Source of the DNA: Burkholderia sp. PAMC 26561
GTDB lineage: Bacteria; Pseudomonadota; Gammaproteobacteria; Burkholderiales; Burkholderiaceae
Length of the DNA stretch: 64,000 bases
Direction: 5' to 3'
NCBI RefSeq assembly: GCF_001557535.2
Contig: NZ_CP014315.1
Location: 1,302,001-1,366,000 of the forward strand
The notes under the pieces are model-generated. The model was not told where the DNA came from and did not search any database. It saw only the letters and a program-made list of their open reading frames with translations. The translations under genes and the position numbers were made by a program. Shown piece by piece: positions 51,633 to 61,834 of this stretch; the stretch's first letter is position 1; every line of letters starts with the position of its first letter.

Positions 51633-53837
51633 TCAAAAATCCAGCTTGGCCGTGACAATCACTTGCCGGCTTTCGCCGATGTTGATGAACGGCGTGCCCG
51701 TGCAGCAACTGCCCGTGTAATACGTGGAGTTGAAGATGTTGCGCGCGTTGAGTTGCCAGTCGATGTACTGCCCGAAGATATGCGAATTCCATGATACGAA
51801 CGCATCGGCGACATGACCCCACGGTAACTGATACACCTTGCCGGTGCCATCGCCGACCGCCATGCTGCTGAACACGCGCACGCCCGCCCCTGCGCGCACG
51901 CGCCCGCTTGCAGGTCCGAACCCGACGTTGCCGAAATCGCGCGCGAGATAAAACGCGCCTTCATGCTTGGGGGTGTTGGGCAACGGGTTGCCGCCCACGA
52001 GCGGATCGTCCTTGTAGCGCGCTTCGGTCGCCGCGTAGCTCGCGATCACGCTCCAGCGATCCGTGAGTTGACCGTTCACATCGATTTCCAGGCCACGCGA
52101 GCGCGCATGGCCTGCGTTGCGCACGAAGTTGACGCCGTTGATGGTCTGCGTGGTCTGGATGTTTTTCTTGCGGATGTCGAAGAGCGCAACGGTGCCGGTG
52201 ATGCGGTTGGTTTCGAGCTTTGTGCCGATCTCGTATGCAAGACCCTGCTCAGGCGGCAACGTGCCGATAGGCGCCGCGATCGACGTATTCGGCCTGAACG
52301 ATTCGCTGTAGCTCGCATACGTGGACCATTCCGGCGTGACCTTGTAGACAAGACCGGCATGCGGCACGAACTTGCTGTCGCTTTGCGTGGACCCGACAAC
52401 AAACGGCCTGCCCTTGCCTGTCAGTTCCTGGAAGTCGTCATAACGCACGCCGCCAAGGAGAATCCACCGGTCGCCGAAATGTATCGCGTCCTGGATGAAT
52501 GCGCCGCGCTCAATCAGCTTGTCGGTCTGGTCGCTGTCAGCCGGAGACAACGTGTTAGTGGCCGGCAGCGTGCCGTAGACCGGCGAGTACATGTTGAACG
52601 TGGAGTTGTTCTTGCCACGATACAAATCCGCCAGCACGCGGTAATTGCGCATGTAGTCGAAGCCGGTCAGGATATCGTTTCGCAATCCGAACCACGTGAC
52701 CTTGCCCTCGAGATTCAACGTGAAATTGTGCGTGGACTGCACACCGTTTTGCGTGGAATCGACCCGTCGGGTAAGAATGCCGGTCGTGAAATTCGGAGTC
52801 AGCACGCGCGCCTGCTGATCGTTGTAGTACGTGCGGTTCCAGCCGTACCCCGCGTGCACGGTCCAGTCCTGACTCAGTTTGCGATCGACCCGTACGTTGA
52901 GCGCGTCGGAGCGGCCCGCGGAGATGTTGTAGTTTTCGTCGAACCGCTCTTTTGGCGATACCGACACCGGGTTGCCCGTACGCGTATCGATGATCGTCCC
53001 GCGGTCGATCGGCACAGAGTAGTTCATGTGCTCGTACTGCACGAGCACGCTTGTATCGCGTCCATACCATGCAAGCGACGGCGCAATGGTGTCTTGCCGG
53101 TTGTAGCCGAAGTTGCGCCAGTAATCCACGTTCTGGTGATCGGCAATGAACCGGTACGCGAGGCCCGAGGTGCCGATCGGCCCGGTCAGATCCGCCTGCG
53201 CGCCACCGCCGCCGTAGCTGCTTGCAAACCCGGAGACCGAATTGGCGCGTTCCAGTTGCGGCTTCTTGGTGACGACGTTGATGAGACCGCCCGGGTCCTG
53301 AATACCATAAAGCATCGACGCCGGGCCTTTCAGCACTTCAATGCGTTCGGTCGTCGGCGTGAAGTTGCGGGGCTGCACGGACTGCAGGCCATCGCGAAGA
53401 ATCGAGTTGTCGCGGTTGTCCCCGAAACCACGCTTGACGAGGGCGTCGAGCGTACCGCCGAGCGTGTTGCCCATGCGCACGCCCGGCACGGTTTCGAGCG
53501 CCTCAGCGAGGCTATCCGGCGCGCGATCCTGGATCGACTGCGATGTGACCACGTTGACTGCCTGCGGTACGTCGACCAGGGGCGTGTCGGTACGCGTCGC
53601 GACCGATGCCCGCCGTCCCTGGTAACCGCGCTCGGGCTCGCTTCCGTTGACACGGCCTGCGGTTACCCTGACTGCTGGAAGCGCACCTTCCGCGTCTGGG
53701 GCGGAGGCCGCGGTGGGCGCTCCAGCGTTTGCAGTTTCATCCGCAATTGCCTGCGCGACCGATGCAAATACCAGCGTCAGCGCAACCGCGACGGGTCTGT
53801 AGCAGGTGCGCAGATGGTCGCGCTTCTCGGCCTTCAT
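51633..53837 (-). CDS. TonB-dependent siderophore receptor
   Basis: A 734-residue outer-membrane receptor. The signal peptide (about 1-34) is followed by a plug domain: DVPQAVNVVTSQSIQDRAP, RIEVLKGPASMLYGI, and the GGLINVVTKKP motif. Then comes a 22-strand barrel ending in aromatic F (VIVTAKLDF). It imports a ferric siderophore with TonB energy. GAGGA is at proper distance from ATG 53837. A Fur box lies 56 bases upstream, so the gene is iron-repressed. There is no siderophore synthase or ABC importer nearby. Confidence 0.92.
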   Translation of the reverse strand: MKAEKRDHLRTCYRPVAVALTLVFASVAQAIADETANAGAPTAASAPDAEGALPAVRVTAGRVNGSEPERGYQGRRASVATRTDTPLVDVPQAVNVVTSQSIQDRAPDSLAEALETVPGVRMGNTLGGTLDALVKRGFGDNRDNSILRDGLQSVQPRNFTPTTERIEVLKGPASMLYGIQDPGGLINVVTKKPQLERANSVSGFASSYGGGGAQADLTGPIGTSGLAYRFIADHQNVDYWRNFGYNRQDTIAPSLAWYGRDTSVLVQYEHMNYSVPIDRGTIIDTRTGNPVSVSPKERFDENYNISAGRSDALNVRVDRKLSQDWTVHAGYGWNRTYYNDQQARVLTPNFTTGILTRRVDSTQNGVQSTHNFTLNLEGKVTWFGLRNDILTGFDYMRNYRVLADLYRGKNNSTFNMYSPVYGTLPATNTLSPADSDQTDKLIERGAFIQDAIHFGDRWILLGGVRYDDFQELTGKGRPFVVGSTQSDSKFVPHAGLVYKVTPEWSTYASYSESFRPNTSIAAPIGTLPPEQGLAYEIGTKLETNRITGTVALFDIRKKNIQTTQTINGVNFVRNAGHARSRGLEIDVNGQLTDRWSVIASYAATEARYKDDPLVGGNPLPNTPKHEGAFYLARDFGNVGFGPASGRVRAGAGVRVFSSMAVGDGTGKVYQLPWGHVADAFVSWNSHIFGQYIDWQLNARNIFNSTYYTGSCCTGTPFINIGESRQVIVTAKLDF

Positions 53838-53892
53838 CGAATGCATTCCTCGTTAAACGAACGTTTACAATTTGCGGCATCGTATCGTTAAC

Positions 53893-53911
53893 GATAATGA
53901 TTCTCAATATT
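53893..53911. promoter_or_regulatory. Fur box upstream of the siderophore receptor
   Basis: GATAATGATTCTCAATATT matches the 19-base Fur consensus at 15 positions. It lies in the AT-rich divergent promoter between the receptor and the AllA-like gene and should repress the receptor in iron excess. Confidence 0.75.
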
Positions 53912-54088
53912 ATTAGAAAGAATTTTGTCGGAAAATCTCCTTTAAAACTTCGATGAACGTCCGGAATGCGAAAGCTCCAGCCATCTGGGTACACTCGAAA
54001 ATTACAGATTTATATACAAAAGTAATTGTGCGCACGCTCTCTTGTCCGAGTACCAGCAACAGGTTTTTTGCTCGGATAAGCTGTCGCA

Positions 54089-54742
54089 ATGCCCAAAGTG
54101 ATCGATTACCTCAACCCCGCCCTTCCCCGAGGGCTGCGACGCGTGTCGATGCCTGTAGTCGACGCCACCCCTGCCGCGCTCGATGGGTTTGGCAAGCTTG
54201 TGAACGACCCGGGCGAGTGCTCGATCGAGATCGTGCAGTGGCCCGCAACCGGGACACGGCCCATTGACGCTGGAACGGGGGACGAAGCAGGCACCACCGA
54301 AGGGACGTTCGTGAGCGAATGGCGCGGAGACATTCTCTATGGTCGAAACGAGGCTGTAAGCGGCAACTACATCCTCGCGTACGCGACGGAACCTGAAGAA
54401 GCTCGCGACGACAGTGCCAATGCCCCGGGAGAGATGCTGCTCTGGCACGCGAACTACCACCCGGACGGCGGCCAACTGTTTTTCCCTCTCGACCATCGTC
54501 CGTTCTACGTTCCATTGGCCTTGCCGGGCGATGACATTGCACCAGAGAAATTTGTCTGCTTTCGCTTCGACGGGCAGCAGGGTCTCTACATCCACCCGAA
54601 CGTCTGGCACGAAGGTGTGTTCGCTCTTGCAGGAACACAGCGATTTTTCGATAAACAGGGTGCGGTCCATGCCCGCGTCTCTGTCGATTTTGCTCGCGAG
54701 TTCAGCTGCCTTCTCGAGGCGCCGATTCTCAAGGACTTATGA
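54089..54742 (+). CDS. allA: Ureidoglycolate lyase (AllA)-family protein
   Basis: A 217-residue cupin-fold protein with the family blocks PRGLRRVSMP, WHANYHPDGGQLFFP, and IHPNVWHEGVFAL plus RVSVDFAREFSCLL. AllA turns ureidoglycolate into glyoxylate and urea at the end of allantoin use. It is longer than the roughly 165 residues of enteric AllA. No other purine-catabolism gene lies beside it, and it sits across the Fur-boxed promoter from the siderophore receptor. The start ATG 54089 has no clear ribosome site. Function likely but untested. Confidence 0.75.
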   Translation: MPKVIDYLNPALPRGLRRVSMPVVDATPAALDGFGKLVNDPGECSIEIVQWPATGTRPIDAGTGDEAGTTEGTFVSEWRGDILYGRNEAVSGNYILAYATEPEEARDDSANAPGEMLLWHANYHPDGGQLFFPLDHRPFYVPLALPGDDIAPEKFVCFRFDGQQGLYIHPNVWHEGVFALAGTQRFFDKQGAVHARVSVDFAREFSCLLEAPILKDL

Positions 54743-54809
54743 AGGTTCGCAGTCGAGATCCTGCGTTCCGTGCTCATCGAAGCATCCGCGGCCGAGACGA
54801 CGCGCTGAT

Positions 54810-57737
54810 TCAAAGCTGGTGATCCACGAGACTGCGTCGCATGGCGTCTAGAGGCGAGTCCTCGAACCAGTTCAATAAAGCGTGAACCGGCGCCGGCCGC
54901 GCGATGAGGAAGCCTTGCAACTCTGCGCAATGCTCATGCAAAAGCGCCTGCCTCTGTTCTTCCGTCTCGACACCTTCGGCAATGATCGGAATGCTCAAGC
55001 TTCTGCACAGCCCGCTGACCGCGCGTACGATCGCTGCCGATTTCGGGTTCTGGCCCAGGCCGCTGACGAAACCACGGTCAATCTTGACGCGCGTAAAGGG
55101 AAAGCTCTGCAGCATGCTGAGCGAAGAATATCCGGTACCGAAGTCGTCCATCGCAACCCCGACACCCAGCGCGCGAATCTCGTCGAGGATGCAACGCGGC
55201 GCGGCCGCCGATTCCAGCAGAGCGGTCTCGGTGATCTCGAGTTCCAGACGATGCGGCTGCAGCCCCGACACGCTGAGTGAGCGCTGGACCGTCCCCGTGA
55301 AGTCCTCGTACAGCAACTGAGCCGGCGAGACGTTCACGCTGAGCCGGATATGCGCCGGCCATTGCGATGCATCGCGGCACGCTCTCATCAAAACCCATGC
55401 GCCGAGTTCGGGCATGAGCCCCCGCTCTTCAGCGATGGGAATGAATTCGACTGGCGACATGTTTCCGCGCCGCACGTGATTCCAGCGCAATAGCGCCTCG
55501 CACGCGGTGATCTGACCTGTCTGGGCGTCGACGATTGGTTGATAGTGCACCGCCAGTTCGTCTGCACGCAGGCTTCTGCGCAGCTCGTCTTCGAGCTCGT
55601 TGCGCAGACGAAGCGGATCGTTCATGCCCCGTTCGTATAGCCGATAACAATTGCGGCCTTCACGCTTGGCCTTGTAGAGCGCAAGATCAGCTTGCTGCAA
55701 CACGATACTCGCATCGGTGCCGGCGTTCGTGCAGTGGACTATGCCGATACTCACGCCAACATTGATCTCGTTGCCCGCTATATCGAACGGCGCAGCCAGT
55801 CTGGCAATGCAACGCTCGGCGAGAGACGCTGCGTCTTCCGGGGATTGGCTGGCGGCCTGGAGGATGGTGAATTCGTCACCGCTCAGACGAGCAAGCTGGT
55901 CGCTCGCTCGCAGCGACGCACACAGGCGCTGAGAGACCGCTTTCAGCAGTTCATCGCCCGCGTGATGACCCAACGTGTCGTTGACTACCTTGAAGCGATC
56001 CAGATCGAGATACAGCAGCGCAAAGGGACGGTCTTCCGAACACGTGCCGGCTAGCTGCTGGAGCCGTGCCTGGAAGGTGACGCGATTTGGCAGATCAGTC
56101 AGATGGTCGTGATGTGCAAGGTAACTGATGCGTTGCTCTGCGACCCTGCGCTCGGTGACATCCTCGATGGTCGAGACCCATCCACCGTGCGAAAGCAGTC
56201 GTGTCACCACCCCGATACTTCGTCCCCGATGCTGGAACTCGATGTGTTTCTGAGTCTGCCCCGGTTCCGTGGCGCGTAACAGCTTGCGGGGCAAGTCGGT
56301 GATCGTCGCCGCTGTTTCGCCTATTGGCGCATGGCCATGCTCGCAAACGCGGCGCAGCAAAGTGCGCAAGGATATGCCGCCAGGCAGGCTGTCGGCTGGA
56401 ATGGACAGGATGCGGGCGAACTGGCCGTTGCACAACACCAGCCGTCCGCGCTTGTTGAAGAGGCTGAGGCCCTGCACCATGTTGTCGAGTGCGAGGTCCA
56501 GATTGCGGGTCGTTTGCTCAAGCGCAAGCGCTGTCTCGCGCTGATCGGTGCAGTCGCGCGTGATCTTGGCAAAGCCGAATAGCTGGTTGTCATCGTCGTA
56601 GATCGCTTGAATGAGGACATGCGCCCAGAACTTCGTGCCGTCCTTGCGGACCCGCCAACCTTGCGCCTCGAACTTGCCCTGCGTGCGCGCTGTCTCCAGC
56701 CCGGCTTGCGGCAATCCCAGCTCGCGGTCGGCCGGATCGTAAAAGCAGGAGAAATGCTTGCCCACGATTTCGGACGCCACGTAACCCTTTGCGCGCTGCG
56801 CCCCGGCGTTCCAGTTCGAGACGATGCCATTGATATCCAGCATGTAAATGGCGTAGTCGGTCACCCCTTCAATCAACAAGCGAAAGCGCCGCTCGTGATC
56901 GCGCGTCTGCTCCTGAAGCGCACGCGCTTCCGTACGATCGCGCGTCACCTTCGCGAAGCCGAAGAGCTCACCATCATCGTCAAAAATCGGGTCGATCACG
57001 ACGTGCGCCCAAAAGCGCGTGCCGTCCTTGCGCACTCGCCAACCTTCAGTCTCGAACCGTCCGTCGTGAAGCGACTTGGCGAGGCTGCGCGCCGGCAGCC
57101 CGGCATCACGATCCTCGGGCGTATAGAAACAACTGAAATGCTGGCCAACGATCTCGTCCGCCGAATAGCCCTTCGTGCGCTTGGCACCCGCGTTCCAGTT
57201 GGACACGATGCCGTCCGTATCCAGCATGTAGATCGCATAGTCGGTCACACTTTGCACGAGATAGCGGAAGCGCCGTTCGTGATCGATGGCGTGGTCACGC
57301 ATGCGTCGCTGTTCGGTGAAGTCGCGCGTGATCTTCGCAAAACCGAACAGACGTCCATTGGGGTCGCGCAGCGCGTCGATAACCACATGCGCCCAGAAAC
57401 GGGCGCCGTCCTTGCGCACCCGCCATCCCTCGGCTTCATACTTGCCTGTGGTGCGCGCGGTTTCGAGATTGCGCCCCGGCAGATCGTCGAGCCGTTCGTC
57501 GACTGAATAGAAGCAGGAGAAGTGCCGTCCGACGATTTCGCTCGCTGCGTAGCCTTTGGCTTTCTGGGCGCCGGCGTTCCAGGTGACGACCATACCGTCC
57601 ACATCCAGCATGTAGATTGCGTAATCCGTTATGCCTTCTACCAGGCGTCGGTAGACGTCATCGCCGGCATTCAAGAGGCTGCCTTGAAGACAGGCCACAT
57701 GGTTCCTTGAATCTTGCTCGCTCGTGTGTGATTGCAT
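54810..57737 (-). CDS. Multi-PAS GGDEF/EAL cyclic-di-GMP protein
   Basis: A 975-residue cytoplasmic protein with no membrane segment. Three near-identical PAS domains (about 28-140, 155-265, 280-395) each contain DYAIYMLD, WNAGA.KGY and EGWRVRKDG. A fourth, different PAS (about 415-530) follows, then a GGDEF domain (SGDEF in ARLSGDEFTIL) and an EAL domain. The EAL residues needed for catalysis are present: ACEALLRW, SVNVSPAQ, ELEITETALL, MDDFGTGYSS and VKIDRGF. So phosphodiesterase activity is likely; SGDEF cyclases may still be active. The repeated PAS domains probably sense a small molecule or redox signal. Confidence 0.9.
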   Translation of the reverse strand: MQSHTSEQDSRNHVACLQGSLLNAGDDVYRRLVEGITDYAIYMLDVDGMVVTWNAGAQKAKGYAASEIVGRHFSCFYSVDERLDDLPGRNLETARTTGKYEAEGWRVRKDGARFWAHVVIDALRDPNGRLFGFAKITRDFTEQRRMRDHAIDHERRFRYLVQSVTDYAIYMLDTDGIVSNWNAGAKRTKGYSADEIVGQHFSCFYTPEDRDAGLPARSLAKSLHDGRFETEGWRVRKDGTRFWAHVVIDPIFDDDGELFGFAKVTRDRTEARALQEQTRDHERRFRLLIEGVTDYAIYMLDINGIVSNWNAGAQRAKGYVASEIVGKHFSCFYDPADRELGLPQAGLETARTQGKFEAQGWRVRKDGTKFWAHVLIQAIYDDDNQLFGFAKITRDCTDQRETALALEQTTRNLDLALDNMVQGLSLFNKRGRLVLCNGQFARILSIPADSLPGGISLRTLLRRVCEHGHAPIGETAATITDLPRKLLRATEPGQTQKHIEFQHRGRSIGVVTRLLSHGGWVSTIEDVTERRVAEQRISYLAHHDHLTDLPNRVTFQARLQQLAGTCSEDRPFALLYLDLDRFKVVNDTLGHHAGDELLKAVSQRLCASLRASDQLARLSGDEFTILQAASQSPEDAASLAERCIARLAAPFDIAGNEINVGVSIGIVHCTNAGTDASIVLQQADLALYKAKREGRNCYRLYERGMNDPLRLRNELEDELRRSLRADELAVHYQPIVDAQTGQITACEALLRWNHVRRGNMSPVEFIPIAEERGLMPELGAWVLMRACRDASQWPAHIRLSVNVSPAQLLYEDFTGTVQRSLSVSGLQPHRLELEITETALLESAAAPRCILDEIRALGVGVAMDDFGTGYSSLSMLQSFPFTRVKIDRGFVSGLGQNPKSAAIVRAVSGLCRSLSIPIIAEGVETEEQRQALLHEHCAELQGFLIARPAPVHALLNWFEDSPLDAMRRSLVDHQL

Positions 57738-57844
57738 TGTGGGTCTTTGGTCCCGCTAAACGGTTCGATGTACGTTAGCAGACAGTTCAGCACTCAGCAT
57801 GGTCTTGATTTTAGAACTCTTCATGCATCGATGCACCGACCGGG

Positions 57845-59431
57845 CTACGCCGTTGCCGTGTTCTGAGTCAGACGAAACAGCGAAACCGCTTGTGTCAACC
57901 GACGGCCTTGGGCATCGAGCGATTGCGATGCCGCCGCCGCTTCTTCGACCAGGGCGGCGTTCTGCTGCGTCACCTGATCCATTTGCGAAATCGTCTGGCT
58001 CAATTGCTCGATACCATTGCTTTGCTCGTTCGATGCCGTTGCGATTTCACCCACGATATCGCTGACCTTCGAGACCGTTTCCAGTACCTGCGCCACGGTC
58101 ATGCCCGCTTCTCCAGCAAGCGACGAGCCTTCCGAGATGCAGCCCACCGACGCCTCGATCAATTCCTTGATCTCCTTTGCCGCGCTGGATGAGCGTTGCG
58201 CCAAGGTACGTACTTCCGCTGCCACGACGGCGAAACCACGCCCCTCTTCTCCAGCGCGGGCGGCTTCGACGGCTGCATTCAACGCAAGAATGTTGGTCTG
58301 GAATGCGATACCTTCGATGATGCCGGTAATATCCGCGATCTTTTCCGAGCGCACGCTGATCTCCGACATGGTCGCAACCATTCGGTTCACGGCCGTATTG
58401 CTCTGGTGCGCGACAGTAGTGGCCGTCGACGAAAGCGCTCGTGCCTGGTGCGCATGCTCGGCGTTCTGCCGAACCGTCGACGTGAGCTCCTCAACGTTCG
58501 ATGCCGTCTCTTCGAGCGAAGCGGCCTGTTCTTCAGTACGAGTCGAAAGATCCGCGTTTCCTGCTGCGATCTGATTCGATCCAGTGGCAATGCTGTCGGC
58601 TGATGCCCGCACGTTGGCGATGAGTTCGACGAGCTTGGTTTGCATCGTGCTCATTGAAGCAAGCACGCTTGTCGGGGGCGCCTTGTCCGCGCCCGCAACG
58701 GCACTCAGGTCACCGCTTGCAACCCGCTGCACCACCTCGCTCAATGTATCGGGCTCGGCACCCAGAGCGCGCAGGATGCTGCGTGTGATGACCGCACCTG
58801 CAATCGCCGCCGACAGGGCCGCTGCCACACAGGCAGCGATCAGCAACAAGCGCGATATCGCGTAGTGTTGAGCTGACTCACGCACGAGCATTGCTTCGCG
58901 CTGACTTGTCATATCGGAATAGTCCTGCGTTGCCTTGACAAGCGCTGCGAGTAACGGGCGGCACTCGTCGTTCATCTTCGCAATCGCTTCATCATGCCTG
59001 CCCTTGAGCGCGAGATCGACAATGGCAAGTGCGACGGGACCATATAACGATTCAACCCGATTGATCTCTTCGACGCGTGCACGCACTTCGGGCGTCACGT
59101 CCTTCGCGCCCGCTACCAGGTTGTCGAAGTTTCGGAGATTGCGCTGGACGTCTTCGTGAGCCTGGATGACCGCGGCCTTTTCGATCTCGAGATCAGCAGG
59201 CTTGGTGACAAGCACGAGATTGCGCGCGGCAATCGCTCGCCGGTCGACGGCGGTACGAATTCTTTCCGCAATGTTCGCCCGGGTGTTGATCCCGTTCACA
59301 AAGGATTCGAACCGCTGGTTCGATGCACTGAGCGATTGAACCGATAATGCCGCAACGATCAGTACTGCGCCGGTGAGCGCGCCGAAGCCGGTTGCCAGCT
59401 TCGTTTTTACTTGCATACGTTGGAGATTCAT
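57845..59431 (-). CDS. Methyl-accepting chemotaxis protein
   Basis: A 528-residue receptor. A first membrane helix (about 10-32) is followed by a periplasmic four-helix-bundle sensor domain of 150 residues, a second helix (about 190-210), a HAMP region and the signalling domain. The highly conserved hairpin is [32 protein letters not shown]. It ends QNTATA, so there is no CheR/CheB-binding pentapeptide. ATG 59431 is taken; 59455 and 59416 are possible. Ligand not predictable. It stands next to the c-di-GMP gene, linking motility signals. Confidence 0.9.
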   Translation of the reverse strand: MNLQRMQVKTKLATGFGALTGAVLIVAALSVQSLSASNQRFESFVNGINTRANIAERIRTAVDRRAIAARNLVLVTKPADLEIEKAAVIQAHEDVQRNLRNFDNLVAGAKDVTPEVRARVEEINRVESLYGPVALAIVDLALKGRHDEAIAKMNDECRPLLAALVKATQDYSDMTSQREAMLVRESAQHYAISRLLLIAACVAAALSAAIAGAVITRSILRALGAEPDTLSEVVQRVASGDLSAVAGADKAPPTSVLASMSTMQTKLVELIANVRASADSIATGSNQIAAGNADLSTRTEEQAASLEETASNVEELTSTVRQNAEHAHQARALSSTATTVAHQSNTAVNRMVATMSEISVRSEKIADITGIIEGIAFQTNILALNAAVEAARAGEEGRGFAVVAAEVRTLAQRSSSAAKEIKELIEASVGCISEGSSLAGEAGMTVAQVLETVSKVSDIVGEIATASNEQSNGIEQLSQTISQMDQVTQQNAALVEEAAAASQSLDAQGRRLTQAVSLFRLTQNTATA

Positions 59432-59455
59432 TTTTTCGTGTATTGGGTGCGTCAC

Positions 59456-59833
59456 GAGAAATTAAGTCCTGTTCGCGACGTTAATGGCCAGCCTTCGTCG
59501 TGCAAGAGAACGAAAGCGAATGTACTGCACATTGCTTTACTTAACGGGGCCTGCCACGCCAACTTTAGTGTCGACAAATGTTGTGCAGGAAATACAAACG
59601 TTTGCTGGCGATTTTATTTGCGTGAGAAGTCCTGGTGCTTGCAGCCCCGCCCATGCGGACAGCGCATGCGTTGCCTTGTTACTTGACCCATGCGGAGGCA
59701 ATCGCTGCTTACGACGCAAGCTTGCGGATCGAATGGTTATTTCGATCGACGCGAACGCCGAATCACACGCCGCAATACCAATCGGCCGGGTGAGGTTGCG
59801 AACTTCGTTGTCAACGAGCGGTCATGGATAAAA
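59456..59833. other. Intergenic stretch, nothing recognised
   Basis: Roughly 380 bases upstream of the chemotaxis gene, with only short frames without ribosome sites. It contains the leftward promoter of that gene and no repeats that I see. Confidence 0.4.
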
Positions 59834-59863
59834 AAATGGCGGAATGCAGGCATTCCGCCATTT
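59834..59863 (-). terminator. Rho-independent terminator of the lipoprotein gene
   Basis: A perfect 13-base stem (AAATGGCGGAATG ... CATTCCGCCATTT) with a four-base loop, 20 bases after the lipoprotein stop. In the minus-strand direction it runs into seven T, as expected. Confidence 0.8.
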
Positions 59864-59882
59864 CATCGATATCGAATCGACT

Positions 59883-60653
59883 TTACTGAGCAGATAAAAA
59901 GAACGCCTGGTCGCGTTGCGGCGTGACGCCAACAACCGTGAGCAGCCCATTTACTACGGTCGCTTCAACGGGCATCGATTCGTTGTTGAGAGCGCACGAC
60001 AGACCCGTGAAATTAAGCGTACCGTCCAGCAGATGTTTGCCAGTCGAGCGCGGTTTGAAGCTGCCGGTAAACGTGCATGCATTTTGCGAACCCGTTGCAG
60101 TACCATCTGCGGCCACCGTGATTGTGGAGATTGGCGAGACCCCCGCGCCGCTGCTCCAGGTGCGTGCAACGTCGCTGACGGCGATCGGTGTATCGTACGT
60201 CGCGTTGTAGTTGCCGTTGAAACTCGTGGCTGTCGTATCCGGACTGACGAAAAGACTCGTCGTCGCAGTGAGTGCGCTCTTGTCGGTGAAATTACCTGAT
60301 AACGTGCCGGCGCGAATCGCTCCGAATGTATGGAAGCCGACCGTTGCAGAATCAGTGAACGCGCCATCGGTCGCGGTCATGATGCCCTCGATCAACCAGA
60401 TAAACGAGCCGTTCTGCGTGTAGATGCTGTAATACTGCCCTGACTCCAGGACGATGGTTTGCGCCGCGACCGACTGCGCCGAATTCACGGAGCCGTACCA
60501 GAAACCTTCAGGCAATGCGTGTGAAGGGTTGGCGACGCACGACTTTTGTAGATTGGCAAGGTCGGTCGTGCAGGTCTTGCTGTCGCCGCCACCGCCGCCG
60601 CAGGCAGCAAGTATGGGCAGCGTCAGCAACATGAGCTTTGAGAGCAGTTTCAT
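59883..60653 (-). CDS. Putative lipoprotein
   Basis: A 256-residue exported protein. The signal peptide ends in the lipobox LPILAAC followed by a glycine run, so the cysteine at about residue 18 is lipidated. The mature part is rich in serine, threonine and glycine with repeated beta-strand-like segments (DSATVGFHTFGAIRAG; TSFNGNYNATYDTP; ATGSQNACTFTGSF) and has a few cysteines, as in surface-exposed beta-sandwich lipoproteins. No catalytic motif. ATG 60653 is preferred over the upstream extension. It is a single-gene unit ending in a strong terminator. Function unknown. Confidence 0.75.
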   Translation of the reverse strand: MKLLSKLMLLTLPILAACGGGGGDSKTCTTDLANLQKSCVANPSHALPEGFWYGSVNSAQSVAAQTIVLESGQYYSIYTQNGSFIWLIEGIMTATDGAFTDSATVGFHTFGAIRAGTLSGNFTDKSALTATTSLFVSPDTTATSFNGNYNATYDTPIAVSDVARTWSSGAGVSPISTITVAADGTATGSQNACTFTGSFKPRSTGKHLLDGTLNFTGLSCALNNESMPVEATVVNGLLTVVGVTPQRDQAFFLSAQ

Positions 60654-61593
60654 GAGTTTATTGTTAGGTTTTTCAGAAGGGCACAAGCTGGCGTCGTCGA
60701 AGGCACATCGACAATAAATTAACGGAACATATCCGGAAAACTTTAGGCAAACGTACAAAGCACAAGTATCTTTTAAATCGACCAATCGATTAGGTTACCG
60801 AACTAATCGCGGACATCTATACAGCGCGAAGACGCTTTGGCCCTGCGCTGATCTGCTTACCGAACGGGCGCATTCGCTGATCTCATTGCAAACGGACTAC
60901 TGCTGATCACGTAACGAAAAGTCTCCCTTTATTACATCCGAAAGGCACATGCAATTGCGAAACTCTCCGCTCTAACGGCGCTATAGCCTCCGGACTTTAG
61001 CGGCTCGGGTTTTCAAATGCGGCAAATCGCTAGCCACTGATTAAGGACACGGAATCAGCGGAGCGGCCCTGGCGAACGAATGAACCTCTCCGGCCGCGCT
61101 CATCATTCCTCGGTCGGCACTTTTCAAGCGATTTGGTGGCTGAGATTCGCAACCACGTAAAAGTCAGGCAGCGAATATCACCCAACGCCGGCTTCGCTTG
61201 ATTGCGCGACGATCTGGCAGTCGTGCTGGAAATGTCGTTCTCGAGCCCTATTATGGACGGACCTCGAAAATATTTTTTCAACTAGTCTGCGGCCGTACTA
61301 ATTACTGATTCGCTGCTCTTTAACATGCCGCAAACGATTGCCGCACCCGCCACTGCTAAAAGAAAGTAACGCTCGAACAGACTGTCCAGCTTTAATCCAA
61401 CCGTTTAATGAGCGTTGTTTCCGCTTGGCGTCATTGCTCCCCTCAAGTTCGTTTTAAGCACGCCGTAAATAGGCTCACCACCTACCTTCCGAGCTTGTCC
61501 GGAGAGATTCGTCGGCGGGGACGGTGGGGAAGTTCTTGGCCGGCTCGCACGCAATGGGCGAGTCAACTACCTACCGTTATAAGGATGTACAAG
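60654..61593. other. Long non-coding region upstream of the pilin gene
   Basis: About 940 bases with no recognisable gene. Its base composition is richer in A and T than the flanks, and the last 200 bases must carry the flp promoter. No RNA gene or long repeat is evident apart from the short inverted repeat at 60787. Confidence 0.5.
60787..60809. promoter_or_regulatory. Inverted repeat upstream of the lipoprotein gene
   Basis: CGATTAG (60787-60793), nine-base spacer, CTAATCG (60803-60809), 134 bases upstream of the lipoprotein start. A possible operator; no regulator gene is adjacent. Confidence 0.3.
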
Positions 61594-61773
61594 ATGCGCA
61601 AGGTCTTTAAAGCATTTGTTCGCGACGAGCGTGGCGTAAGCGCCATGGAATACGCAGTGTTGGCAGGCATCGTAGTGCTCGCTCTCGGCGGCATATCAGT
61701 TGCATTCAAGAGCAGCACGACTTCGATGTTCAGTGGATTGTTCACCAAAGTAACCTCGGCGCAAGGCAGCTAA
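61594..61773 (+). CDS. flp: Flp-type IVb pilin
   Basis: A 59-residue prepilin. After a short basic leader comes RGVSAMEYAVLAGIVVLAL; cleavage is expected after the glycine and gives a mature protein with glutamate at position 5 and tyrosine at 6, as in Flp pilins. The hydrophobic helix follows. AAGGAT lies before ATG 61594. It is the major subunit of the adhesive Tad pilus encoded by the genes that follow. Confidence 0.92.
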   Translation: MRKVFKAFVRDERGVSAMEYAVLAGIVVLALGGISVAFKSSTTSMFSGLFTKVTSAQGS

Positions 61774-61834
61774 TCGCCTCGCTGGAGATCCGGCTGCCCG
61801 CTGGCCGGATCTCCGCCCTACTCGCCTCCGGATT

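Noticed and set aside
51963..53891. A 642-codon plus-strand frame
   Set aside because: Antisense to the TonB receptor; no recognisable features.
59484..59831. A 115-codon plus-strand frame upstream of the lipoprotein terminator
   Set aside because: Weak start, no motif, and cysteine-rich random-looking sequence.
61030..61281. An 83-codon minus-strand frame in the long gap before flp
   Set aside because: No ribosome site or known family, and the region looks non-coding.
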